Shown here piece after piece: positions 7,164 to 15,717 of a stretch of DNA of 32,868 nucleotides. The notes under the pieces were generated by a model that made no database searches, was not told where the DNA came from, and saw nothing but the letters and a program-made list of their open reading frames with translations. Position 1 is the stretch's first letter. Each line of letters opens with the position of its first letter. Position numbers and translations under genes: made by a program. Source of the DNA: Glycomyces niveus (GTDB taxonomy: Bacteria; Actinomycetota; Actinomycetes; Mycobacteriales; Micromonosporaceae). Where the stretch lies: the NCBI RefSeq assembly GCF_017592475.1, contig NZ_JAGFNP010000019.1, positions 1 to 32,868 of the forward strand, in the 5' to 3' direction.

Positions 7164-9407
7164 ATGAACACGACTACCAGCGTGCCCGCGAAACCGCAGG
7201 CCACCGCACTCGGATATCCGCGCATAGGCCCGAACCGCGAGCTCAAGCGCGCGCTCGAGGCCCACTGGTCCGGCCGGCTCGACGCCGCCGGGCTGGAGGC
7301 CGCCGCGGCGGCCGTGCGCTCCGGGATGCTCGACGACCTCTCGGTGCTCGATACGGTGCCGACCGGCACTTTCTCCTACTACGACCATGTGCTCGACACG
7401 ATCTGCGCCGTCGACGCGCTCCCGCCTCGGCATCGGCGTGACAGCGAGCTGGCCTCGTACTTCGCCGCCGCTCGCGGGGACGACGCGGCCGTGCCGCTCG
7501 AGATGACCAAGTGGTTCGACACGAACTACCACTACCTGGTGCCGGAAATCGGGCCCGAGACGGTGTTCACGGCCAAGCCCGCCAAGGCCGTCGCCGAGTT
7601 CATCGAGGCCAAGGAACGCGGCCTCGACGCCCGCCCGGTGCTGCTCGGTCCCGTCTCGTTCCTCCTGCTCGCCAAGCCGAGCGGGGACGCGCCCGAAGGG
7701 TTCGCGCCGCTCGACCGACTCGAGGAGCTGGTCGAGGTCTACGTTGAGCTGCTTGGCGCGCTTAGGGATGCGGGGGCTGGAGTCATCCAGCTCGACGAGC
7801 CCGCGCTCTGCGCCGACCGCACCGAAGCGGAGCTTGCGGCCACCGCCGCGGCCTACCGGCGACTCGTTGCCGATGCCGCCATCGTCGTCGCGGGTGGCTA
7901 TGGGCCGTTCGGCGAGGCGCTGCCGGTGCTCCTGGAGGCCGGCGTCGAGGGCATCGCCCTGGACCTCGTGCGGGGCCGAAGTGACCTCGATGCACTTGAG
8001 GCACTGGATGTTTCACGTGAAACATTTTTCCTCGCCGGTGTCGTCGACGGCCGCAACATCTGGCGCGCCGACCTCGCCAAGGGTGCGGCCGATCTCGCTC
8101 GGCTGCAGGCGATCAGCGATCGCGTCGGGGTGTCCTCGTCGTCCTCGTTGCTGCATGTCCCCGTCGATCTCTCGGCTGAGACCGAGCTACCTGAGGGGTT
8201 GTTCGAGCGACTTGCCTTCGCTCGGCAGAAGCTCGCCGAGATCACGGCCATCGCTGATCCGGCTGGGTCTCGTGAGACCCGGCCTTCGACGCCTGCCGCT
8301 TGGCGCGACGACGCCGTGCGCGAGCGGCTCGCGGCGCTCGGCTCGGACGCCGACCGGCGGTTGCCCTATGCCGAACGGCAAGCGGCCCAGGCCGAACGCG
8401 TACCGCTTCCGCCGCTGCCGACGACCACCATCGGCTCCTTCCCGCAGACCGCGGAGCTGCGCAACGCCCGCGCCGCGCACCGGCGCGGGCTCATGATCGA
8501 CGCCGATTACAAGGCGCGCATGAAGGCCGAGGTCGCCGCCGTCATCGCCGAGCAGGAGAAGCTCGGACTCGATGTGCTGGTGCACGGCGAACCGGAACGC
8601 AACGACATGGTCCAGTACTTCGCGGAGCAGCTCACCGGCTTCGCGACGACCGCCGCCGGCTGGGTGCAGTCCTACGGTTCGCGCTGCGTGCGCCCGCCGG
8701 TCCTGTTCGCCGACGTGGCGCGGCAGGCGCCGATGACCGTCGAGTGGACCTCGTACGCGCAGTCGCTCACCGAGAAACCGGTGAAGGGCATGCTGACCGG
8801 CCCGGTCACGATCCTGGCCTGGTCGTTCGTGCGTGACGACCAGCCGCTCGCCGACACCGCCGACCAGGTGGCGCTCGCGCTGCGCGACGAGGTCGCGGAC
8901 CTTGAGGCGGCTGGGACCGCGATCATCCAGGTCGACGAGCCCGCTCTGCGCGAGCTGCTGCCCGTGCGCGCGGCCTCCCGTGCGGCGTACCGGGATTGGG
9001 CAACGCGCTCGTTCCGCATCGCCACCGCGGGCGTGCGCCCGGAGACCTCGATCCACACGCACCTCTGCTACTCCGAGTTCGGCGAGGTCATCGACGCGAT
9101 CGCGGCACTGGACGCCGACGTGACGTCGATCGAGGCGTCGCGTTCGAAGATGGAGGTCCTGGCCGACCTCGACCGCGCGAACTACCGCAGCGCGGTCGGC
9201 CCCGGCGTGTGGGACATCCACTCGCCGCGCGTCCCGGCCGCCGAGGACATGGCCGAGGCGCTGCGCCTCGCCGTGGCCGCGCTCGGCCCCGAGCGGGTGT
9301 GGGCGAACCCGGACTGCGGGCTGAAGACCCGCCGTTATGAGGAGGTGCGCCCGTCCCTGGAGGGGCTGGTGGCCGCCGCGCGGACGGTCCGCGAACAGCT
9401 CGCCTGA
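7164..9407 (+). CDS. metE: Cobalamin-independent methionine synthase MetE
   Basis: This 747-aa enzyme transfers the methyl group of 5-methyltetrahydropteroyl-tri-L-glutamate to homocysteine, the last step of methionine synthesis, in the cytoplasm. It has the expected two-barrel length. The C-terminal barrel keeps the zinc ligands at family spacing: His633 and Cys635 (HTHLCYSEF), Glu657 (SIEASRSK) and Cys718 (NPDCGLKTR). The N-terminus YPRIGPNRELKRALE and the TTTIGSFPQT linker motif are also diagnostic. ATG 7164 follows GAGGGAA. The gene is controlled by the riboswitch in its leader. Codons 282-288 use unusually AT-rich synonyms because they contain a perfect parS site. Confidence 0.97.
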   Translation: MNTTTSVPAKPQATALGYPRIGPNRELKRALEAHWSGRLDAAGLEAAAAAVRSGMLDDLSVLDTVPTGTFSYYDHVLDTICAVDALPPRHRRDSELASYFAAARGDDAAVPLEMTKWFDTNYHYLVPEIGPETVFTAKPAKAVAEFIEAKERGLDARPVLLGPVSFLLLAKPSGDAPEGFAPLDRLEELVEVYVELLGALRDAGAGVIQLDEPALCADRTEAELAATAAAYRRLVADAAIVVAGGYGPFGEALPVLLEAGVEGIALDLVRGRSDLDALEALDVSRETFFLAGVVDGRNIWRADLAKGAADLARLQAISDRVGVSSSSSLLHVPVDLSAETELPEGLFERLAFARQKLAEITAIADPAGSRETRPSTPAAWRDDAVRERLAALGSDADRRLPYAERQAAQAERVPLPPLPTTTIGSFPQTAELRNARAAHRRGLMIDADYKARMKAEVAAVIAEQEKLGLDVLVHGEPERNDMVQYFAEQLTGFATTAAGWVQSYGSRCVRPPVLFADVARQAPMTVEWTSYAQSLTEKPVKGMLTGPVTILAWSFVRDDQPLADTADQVALALRDEVADLEAAGTAIIQVDEPALRELLPVRAASRAAYRDWATRSFRIATAGVRPETSIHTHLCYSEFGEVIDAIAALDADVTSIEASRSKMEVLADLDRANYRSAVGPGVWDIHSPRVPAAEDMAEALRLAVAALGPERVWANPDCGLKTRRYEEVRPSLEGLVAAARTVREQLA
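8009..8024. other. parS, ParB partition-complex binding site
   Basis: TGTTTCACGTGAAACA is the perfect 16-bp palindrome recognised by chromosomal ParB (Spo0J) proteins. It lies inside metE, where it encodes V283-S-R-E-T287 with flanking Asp282 and Phe288 using codons (GTT TCA CGT GAA ACA TTT) atypical for this GC-rich gene, as expected if the DNA site is under selection. In actinobacteria such sites cluster around the replication origin, often within genes. No second perfect copy was seen in the window. Confidence 0.92.
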
Positions 9408-9414
9408 GGCGAAA

Positions 9415-9474
9415 GGTACGTGCCCGCGGGCGCGACTTCGGCGCTGTCGGGAGTCGCGGCGGCGGGCACGTACC
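9415..9474. terminator. Nested inverted repeat between metE and alr
   Basis: A 13-bp perfect outer stem (GGTACGTGCCCGC, 9415-9427, with 9462-9474) encloses a 6-bp perfect inner stem (GCGACT 9432-9437 with AGTCGC 9452-9457). It begins 8 nt after the metE stop, has no T-run, and its right arm overlaps the candidate alr -10 box. It may end the metE transcript, or act as an operator or leader structure for alr. Confidence 0.5.
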
Positions 9475-9476
9475 CT
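9471..9476 (+). promoter_or_regulatory. -10 box TACCCT of alr, leaderless type
   Basis: TACCCT lies 7 nt before GTG 9484, and no ribosome binding site is present there. This spacing favours the GTG as the first transcribed codon. Confidence 0.4.
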
Positions 9477-9483
9477 TGCATAT

Positions 9484-10671
9484 GTGGCGATCGACAACTA
9501 CCGCGTCCTGAGCGAGCCTGAATTCGGCACTATGTCCGGTCTGGCGAAGGCCAGCGCCGACTGGCGGCGGCTCGCGCACAACGTCGAGGCGCTGGCGGCC
9601 GTGGCCGGGGTGCCGATGATGGCGATGGTGAAGGCCGACGGGTACGGGCACGGCATGGTCCCGACCGCGCGGGTCGCGGTCGAGGCCGGGTGCGCGGCGC
9701 TCGGGGTGGTGACGCTCCGGGAGGCGTGGCGGCTCAAGCGCCTGCCCGACCTGGCGGACACCACGGTGATGGCGTTCTTCTTCTCCCCGGACCAGCCCGG
9801 ACTCGCCGAGGTGATCGGCGAGGGCATTGAGCTCGGGGTCTCTTCGATGCTGCAGCTCGACGCGGTCGCCGCGGCGGCCGAGAAGGCCGGCCGGCCCGCG
9901 CGGATCCATTTGAAGGGCGACACGGGGATGTCGCGCGGCGGCGTCGCGGAGCCCGAGTGGGCGTTCGTGGCGGAGGCCGCGGCGAAGCACCAGGCGGCGG
10001 GTTCGCTGCTCGTGGTGGGCGCGTGGAGCCACATGGCGTGCGCCGACGAGATCGGGCACCCGGCGAACGCCGACCAGAAGGCCGCGTTCGAGCGGTTCCT
10101 GGGGACCGTGGCCGCGTCGGGCCTGGAGCCCGAGCTGCGGCACCTCGCGAACTCCGCGGCGCTGATCTCTGACCCGGAGACCCGGTACGACATGGTGCGT
10201 CCGGGTATCGCGCTCTACGGCTACAACCCGGTGCCGCAGTTCGATGTCGACCTGCAGCCGGTGATCGAGATCCGGTCGGTGGTGATGTCGGTGAAGCGGG
10301 TACCCGAAGGCACCGGGATCTCCTACGGGCACACCGTGCACCTGGAGCGGGACTCGAACGTGGCGCTCGTGCCGCTGGGGTACGCCGACGGCGTGCCGCG
10401 CGCCGCCTCGGGTAAGGCCGAGGTGTACCTGGCGGGGAAGCGCCGCCGCGTGCTCGGCCGGATCTGCATGGACCAGTTCATGGTCGACTGCGGGGACGAC
10501 GCCGTGAAGCCGGGCGAGCCGGTGATCCTCATCGGCGCGGGTGAGCAGCATCCGGACGCGGACGACTGGTCGGCGTGGGCCGGGACGATTCCGAACGACG
10601 TGTTGACGGGGATCGGTTCGCGGGTACCGAGGTTGTGGAACCGGGGTGTGGTCCCGCCCGACGGCGCCTGA
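9484..10671 (+). CDS. alr: Alanine racemase
   Basis: This PLP enzyme converts L-alanine to D-alanine for peptidoglycan. The PLP-binding Lys50 is in MAMVKADGYGHG, and the second catalytic base, Tyr281, is in ISYGHT. MVRPGIALYG, ALVPLGYADGVPR and GRICMDQFMVD are further family motifs. With GTG 9484 the product is 395 aa; the alternative ATG at 9532 gives 379 aa and begins closer to the conserved first strand. I prefer 9484 because it has a leaderless-type -10 box and the intervening codons show good coding bias, but this is not certain. It heads the block that continues into the tsaE-tsaD genes. Confidence 0.93.
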   Translation: MAIDNYRVLSEPEFGTMSGLAKASADWRRLAHNVEALAAVAGVPMMAMVKADGYGHGMVPTARVAVEAGCAALGVVTLREAWRLKRLPDLADTTVMAFFFSPDQPGLAEVIGEGIELGVSSMLQLDAVAAAAEKAGRPARIHLKGDTGMSRGGVAEPEWAFVAEAAAKHQAAGSLLVVGAWSHMACADEIGHPANADQKAAFERFLGTVAASGLEPELRHLANSAALISDPETRYDMVRPGIALYGYNPVPQFDVDLQPVIEIRSVVMSVKRVPEGTGISYGHTVHLERDSNVALVPLGYADGVPRAASGKAEVYLAGKRRRVLGRICMDQFMVDCGDDAVKPGEPVILIGAGEQHPDADDWSAWAGTIPNDVLTGIGSRVPRLWNRGVVPPDGA

Positions 10672-10753
10672 GTACTGAACGCCGCGTCTGCCGCACTGCG
10701 GCGGTTGCCGCGGCCGGGGACTTGGTGTTCATTCGAGAGCATTGCGAGGCCGC

Positions 10754-11956
10754 ATGAGTGAGAAGCAGTCCCGCCGCAGGCGGGGTCTGGCGATCGCGGG
10801 CGGGGTCACCGGCGGCGTGGCCGTCGGGGCCGCGCTGGCGTGGGGGGTGCCGCGTTACCTGGCGCGGCGCACGCGCGCGGCGTCGAGCGACCCGTACGCG
10901 CACGAGCCTTTCGAGCTGCCGCCGCAGCGGTCGGTGTTCACCGTGGAATCGAGCGACGGCGTTCCGATCCATGTGGAGACGGCCGGCCCGGAGGACGCGG
11001 ACCTGACGGTGGTGTTCGTGCACGGCTACATGCAGGACATGGCGACGTTCTACTTCCAGCGCAAGGCGATCGCCGAGGCGGATCGGGCGGGGACGTCGCT
11101 GCGGGCGGTCCTGTACGACCAGCCGGGGCACGGCCGATCCGGGCCGCTCCCCCGCACGGAGTACGGAATCGAGGACCTGGCGGGGGTCCTGAACGACGTG
11201 CTCGCCGCGGTGGCCCCGAAGGGGCCGCTGGTGCTGGTGGGGCATTCCATGGGCGGCATGACGGTCCAGGTCTACGCGCGCCTCTTTGAGCAGGACTTCC
11301 GCGAGCGGGTGAAGGGCGTGGCGTTCTTCTCGAGCAGCATGGCCGGGCTCGACACGGTGGAGACGAAGCCGATGCGGGCGCTCAGGCGGCTGCGGCGCAC
11401 GGTGCTGCCGATGCTGCAGCAGGTCGCGGGCTGGACGCCGGACCTGATCGAGCGGTCGCGGCTGCTCGCGGGGGACCTGGGGTGGCTGTTGACGCGCCGG
11501 GCCGCGTTCGGGCACATCGATCCTCCTGCGTCCCTGGTCACGCTGGTGGAGCAGATGAACCGGCGGACGTCGATGCAGAGCATCGTCGGTTATGCGCGAG
11601 CTATCCTCGACCACGACGAGACGGCGACGTTGCCGCTGTTCACAGGGCTTCCGGCGCTGGTAGTCGTCGGGGACGAGGATCTGCTGACGCCACCGGAGCA
11701 CTCGCGGCGGCTGGCGGCGGCGCTCGGGGGGTCGCGATTCGCGCTCATAGCCGAGGCGGCCCACTCGCCGCAGCTGGAGTACCCTGGTGAAATCTCACAA
11801 CTGTTGTTGGAGATGATCGACAAAGTCGTGGCTGAGATCGGCAATGGTTCCGCCATGTCCGCTGGTGCTGTGGTGACGCGGCCCGAGCGCGAACCCGAGC
11901 GGCACCGCAGGTGGTCGCCGTTCTCCCGCCACCACGGACCTCGTCTCGAACCTTGA
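10754..11956 (+). CDS. Membrane-anchored alpha/beta hydrolase
   Basis: The 400-aa protein begins with basic residues and one hydrophobic segment (about 13-33), then an alpha/beta hydrolase domain. HGY near the oxyanion strand, YDQPGHGRSG, the nucleophile elbow G-H-S165-M-G-G and a late Asp in VVGDEDLLTPPEH with His in EAAHSPQLEYP complete a standard triad. The C-terminal 30 residues are basic. In many actinobacteria a hydrolase of this type sits between alr and tsaE; the substrate is not known. ATG 10754 follows GCGAGG; a TTG at 10742 is in frame. It lies 82 nt after alr, and the gap shows nothing but a short weak dyad. Confidence 0.85.
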   Translation: MSEKQSRRRRGLAIAGGVTGGVAVGAALAWGVPRYLARRTRAASSDPYAHEPFELPPQRSVFTVESSDGVPIHVETAGPEDADLTVVFVHGYMQDMATFYFQRKAIAEADRAGTSLRAVLYDQPGHGRSGPLPRTEYGIEDLAGVLNDVLAAVAPKGPLVLVGHSMGGMTVQVYARLFEQDFRERVKGVAFFSSSMAGLDTVETKPMRALRRLRRTVLPMLQQVAGWTPDLIERSRLLAGDLGWLLTRRAAFGHIDPPASLVTLVEQMNRRTSMQSIVGYARAILDHDETATLPLFTGLPALVVVGDEDLLTPPEHSRRLAAALGGSRFALIAEAAHSPQLEYPGEISQLLLEMIDKVVAEIGNGSAMSAGAVVTRPEREPERHRRWSPFSRHHGPRLEP

Positions 11957-12008
11957 CCGGGTCCCGCGGCGACCGGCCGCGGCCCATACGCACTTGGAGG
12001 AGTGAAAC

Positions 12009-12485
12009 GTGAGGCTCCAGCTCCAGACGCCCGGAGACACCCACGATTTCGGACTGCGCCTGGCCGCGGTCCTTCGCGCGGGCGACCTCGTGATCCTCAC
12101 CGGCCCGCTCGGGGCCGGCAAGACCGCCCTCACGCAGGGCGTCGGCGCCGGGCTCGGCGTCGAGGGCCGGATCACCAGCCCCACGTTCGTGATCGCCCGC
12201 TCGCACCGCGCGGGCGAGGCCGGGGTGCCGCTCGTGCACGTCGACGCGTACCGCCTGGAGACCCTCGACGAGCTCGACGACCTCGACCTGGACACCGACG
12301 TCGACGCGGCCGTCACGGTCGTCGAATGGGGCGCGGGCCTGGCCGAGCGGCTCGCGGAGTCGCACCTGGAGATCGCGATCGAGCGGCGGGCCGACGAGGT
12401 CCGCGAGGTCGTGCTGCACGGCCGCGGCGGCGACTGGGCCGACCGCCTCGCCTCGCTCGAGCTCCCGGTGGGTGCGGCCGCATGA
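12009..12485 (+). CDS. tsaE: tRNA t6A biosynthesis ATPase TsaE
   Basis: The 158-aa ATPase supports the TsaB-TsaD complex in N6-threonylcarbamoyladenosine modification of ANN-decoding tRNAs. The Walker A motif GPLGAGKT is at residues 32-39, followed by the family motif ITSPTFVI and HVDAYRLE, and by VVEWGAGL (Walker B-like region). GTG 12009 follows TTGGAGGAG by 6-8 nt. The TGA overlaps the tsaB ATG (ATGA). Confidence 0.94.
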   Translation: MRLQLQTPGDTHDFGLRLAAVLRAGDLVILTGPLGAGKTALTQGVGAGLGVEGRITSPTFVIARSHRAGEAGVPLVHVDAYRLETLDELDDLDLDTDVDAAVTVVEWGAGLAERLAESHLEIAIERRADEVREVVLHGRGGDWADRLASLELPVGAAA

Positions 12486-13132
12486 GGGTCCTCGCCATCG
12501 ACACGTCAACGGCCGCAGTGCAGGCCGCGCTCGTCGACCTCGACGACGACGAGCTGTTCCTGACCTCGTTCCGCCGCGAGGTGGACGCGCGCGGGCATGT
12601 GGAGAAGCTGGCGCCGTTCATCGAAGGCTGCCTGGCCGACGCGGGCCGCACCGTCAAGGACGTGGACGCGGTCGTCGCCGGCATCGGCCCCGGGCCGTTC
12701 ACGGGCCTGCGGGTGGGCATGGTCACGGCCGCGGCGTTCGCCGACGGCGCGGGCATCCCCGTCTACGGCGTCTGCTCGCTCGACGGCATCGGTGCGAACA
12801 CGCGCGGCCGCGCGCTCGCGGCGACGGACGCGCGCCGCAAGGAGATCTACTGGGCCGTCTACGAAGACGGCGTGCGCGAGGGCGAACCGCAGGTCGGCAA
12901 GGCATCGGAGCTGCCCGAGACCGGCGCGGACTACGCGATCGGCGAGGGCGCGAGCAAGTACGCCGCCGAGCTGCCGATGGAGGCCGAGGCCACCCCGATC
13001 TACCCGGACCTGGTGAAGCTCGTCGAGCTCGCCGGCCCGCGGCTGCTCGCGGGCGCCCCGTCCGAGCAGCTCACCCCGCTGTACCTGCGCCGACCGGACG
13101 CGCAGCCCGCAGAGGCCGCGCCCAAGGCCTAG
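12482..13132 (+). CDS. tsaB: tRNA t6A biosynthesis protein TsaB
   Basis: The 216-aa ASKHA-fold protein is the dimer partner and scaffold of TsaD. Diagnostic are the N-terminal LAIDTSTAAVQAAL, the GIGPGPFTGLRVGM loop and DARRKEIYWAVY. It starts inside the tsaE stop (ATGA), so it is translationally coupled. Its TAG is also the first half of a TAGCCT -10 box that may serve rimI. Confidence 0.94.
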   Translation: MRVLAIDTSTAAVQAALVDLDDDELFLTSFRREVDARGHVEKLAPFIEGCLADAGRTVKDVDAVVAGIGPGPFTGLRVGMVTAAAFADGAGIPVYGVCSLDGIGANTRGRALAATDARRKEIYWAVYEDGVREGEPQVGKASELPETGADYAIGEGASKYAAELPMEAEATPIYPDLVKLVELAGPRLLAGAPSEQLTPLYLRRPDAQPAEAAPKA

Positions 13133-13135
13133 CCT
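13130..13135 (+). promoter_or_regulatory. Candidate internal -10 box TAGCCT for rimI
   Basis: TAGCCT, overlapping the tsaB stop codon, lies 7 nt before GTG 13143, the spacing seen at other leaderless starts in the window. It could allow separate transcription of rimI-tsaD. Confidence 0.3.
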
Positions 13136-13142
13136 TTCGCAC

Positions 13143-13600
13143 GTGGTACAGCTTGATGTGATGAACGACTTGCGGATCGACCGGCTGCGCTGGTGGCACC
13201 TGCCCGCCGTCGCCGAGATGGAGACCGCGATCTTCGGGCCCGAGGCCTGGAGCGAGGGCCTGCTGTGGACCGAGCTCTCGGCCGGGAACGACTACCGCGC
13301 GGTCTTCGACGGCGAGCGCATCCTCGGCTACGCGGGCACCGCCTTGAGCGGCGATGAGCTGTGGCTCAACAACATCGCCGTCGCGGCGGACGCCCGCCGC
13401 CGGGGTGTGGCGCGGATGCTCATGGACGACCTGCTCGCGAGGGCGCGGGCGCGAGGCGTGAAGTCGGTGTACCTGGAGGTGGCGGTGGACAACGTCCCGG
13501 CCCAGCGTCTCTACGACGGGTACGGTTTCGTGGGGCTGGGCGTGCGCAAGAACTACTACCAGCACACCGGCACCGATGCGGCAGTAATGAGGATGGACCT

Positions 13601-13604
<4 letters not shown>
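13143..13604 (+). CDS. rimI: Ribosomal protein S18 alanine N-acetyltransferase RimI
   Basis: This is a GNAT acetyltransferase of 153 aa (147 if ATG 13161 is used). It has the RLRWWHLPAVAEME start typical of actinobacterial RimI, the acetyl-CoA binding segment NNIAVAADARRRGVARML, and the C-terminal NVPAQRLYDGYGFVGLGVRKNYY signature. The role, known from the family, is N-terminal acetylation of S18; position between tsaB and tsaD is conserved in many bacteria. Neither start has a clear ribosome binding site. Its TGA overlaps the tsaD GTG (GTGA). Confidence 0.9.
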
Positions 13605-14659
<1,055 letters not shown>

Positions 14660-15067
14660 GACGGCTTGGGCCGCAACGGGTTCCGCCGCGCTCTTCGCGG
14701 CGCGGCGGACGCCGGCGAGGTAGAGGACCGAGGCGACGACGGCGAGGATCCAGGGGGAGACCACCAGGATCACCGTGTTGGCGGCCGCCCAGACGAGCAC
14801 GGTCCAGCCGAGGAAGGCGGGCGGGACGAGGCCGCGGCGCTGCATCCACAGGACGGTGAACCCGAACGCGAGGAGCGGGACGCCGAAGCCGCCGATGCTG
14901 AGCCAGTAGCCGGACATGGCGGGGCTCATGTCGATGATGCCCTCGTCGGGCGTCCAGAGCCCGCCGCCGAACCAGGTCGCGGCGTGCCCGGGGGCGACCA
15001 GGGCGAGGCTGAGCACGGTGTGCCCGATGCCGAGGAAGACGAAGATCCGACCGGACCATTTGATCAT
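14660..15067 (-). CDS. DUF6463-like four-helix membrane protein; frame has no stop before tsaD
   Basis: From ATG 15067 (AGGGGT ribosome binding site 4 nt upstream) the frame encodes a small membrane protein of DUF6463 type: helices near residues 7-27, 51-74, 82-100 and 101-120, with GHTVLSLALVAPGHAATWF and MSGYWLSIGGFGVPLLAFG as recognisable segments. The expected end is near residue 120-136, but the frame contains no stop there and continues antisense through tsaD to 13556 (503 codons). Only the part before tsaD is given here. The stop has probably been lost, or the protein has a long antisense-encoded tail. It is divergent from the TetR gene and probably its target. Confidence 0.7.
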
Positions 15068-15080
15068 GACGACCCCTAAT

Positions 15081-15116
15081 TACGGAACTGATAGTTTCAA
15101 TACTCTTGGTTCCGTA
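15081..15116. promoter_or_regulatory. Divergent operator between DUF6463-like and TetR genes
   Basis: TACGGAAC (15081-15088) and GTTCCGTA (15109-15116) are perfect inverted repeats flanking an AT-rich segment with a second, imperfect dyad (GGAACT-GAT-AGTTTC). The whole 59-bp divergent gap is much less GC-rich than its surroundings. It is a good candidate binding site for the adjacent TetR regulator, controlling both itself and the membrane protein. Confidence 0.55.
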
Positions 15117-15120
15117 TCCT
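15115..15120 (+). promoter_or_regulatory. -10 box TATCCT of the TetR gene, leaderless type
   Basis: TATCCT is 6 nt before ATG 15127 and overlaps the right operator arm by two bases, so repressor binding would block it. Confidence 0.45.
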
Positions 15121-15126
15121 AGGGCC

Positions 15127-15717
15127 ATGCCGGAAGCGAAGCAACCCGCAGGGCGCCCCCGCGACAGCCAGATCGATCACGCCATCGCCGCCGCGACGCG
15201 GGCGATCCTGGCCGAACGGGGGTACGCCAAGCTCACGGTCGACGCGGTGGCGGCGCGGGCGGGGATCGGGAAGGCCGCGATCTACCGGAGGTTCGCGACC
15301 AAGCAGGAGATGATCTTCGCGGCCACCGTGCACGACATGGAGGAGCAGCCGCCGCCGGATTCGGGTTCGCTGCGCGGCGATCTGGAGGCGATCGGCGAGG
15401 TCATCGCGTCGCAGTTGTCGAGCGCGCCTCCCGATGTGCTGCACGGGCTCCTCGCCGACATCCACGGCGACGCGAAGCTCGGGGCGCGGTTCACCGGGAC
15501 GTTCATCGAACGGGAGCGGTTCGTGATCGACACGGTGCTGGCGCGCGCGGTCGAGCGCGGCGAGCTGGCGGCGGCGCCCGACGCCGCGATCGTGCACGCC
15601 CTGCTGCTGGGCCCGATCTTCTACTGGCTCCTGATCCTCATCGGCGACCGCGCCAAGCTGGACGAGCTGGTGCGGACCACGGCAGGCGCGGTCGCCGAGA
15701 CCTTGCGGGCTAGCTGA
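15127..15717 (+). CDS. TetR/AcrR-family transcriptional regulator
   Basis: The 196-aa protein has a TetR helix-turn-helix at about residues 18-62, with LTVDAVAARAGIGKAAIYRRFATKQEMI as the core, and a C-terminal ligand-binding domain of the TetR_C type. It is divergently transcribed from the DUF6463-like gene, sharing an operator-bearing gap, which makes local autoregulation likely. An in-frame start at 15106 would add seven residues but overlaps the operator; ATG 15127 is preferred. Its stop overlaps the end of the convergent MFS gene by 8 bp. Confidence 0.9.
   Translation: MPEAKQPAGRPRDSQIDHAIAAATRAILAERGYAKLTVDAVAARAGIGKAAIYRRFATKQEMIFAATVHDMEEQPPPDSGSLRGDLEAIGEVIASQLSSAPPDVLHGLLADIHGDAKLGARFTGTFIERERFVIDTVLARAVERGELAAAPDAAIVHALLLGPIFYWLLILIGDRAKLDELVRTTAGAVAETLRAS

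Noticed and set aside
8187..10551. Long minus-strand ORFs opposite metE and alr (436 and 487 codons)
   Set aside because: They are antisense to well-recognised enzymes, have Arg/His/Val-rich low-complexity translations, and lack ribosome binding sites.
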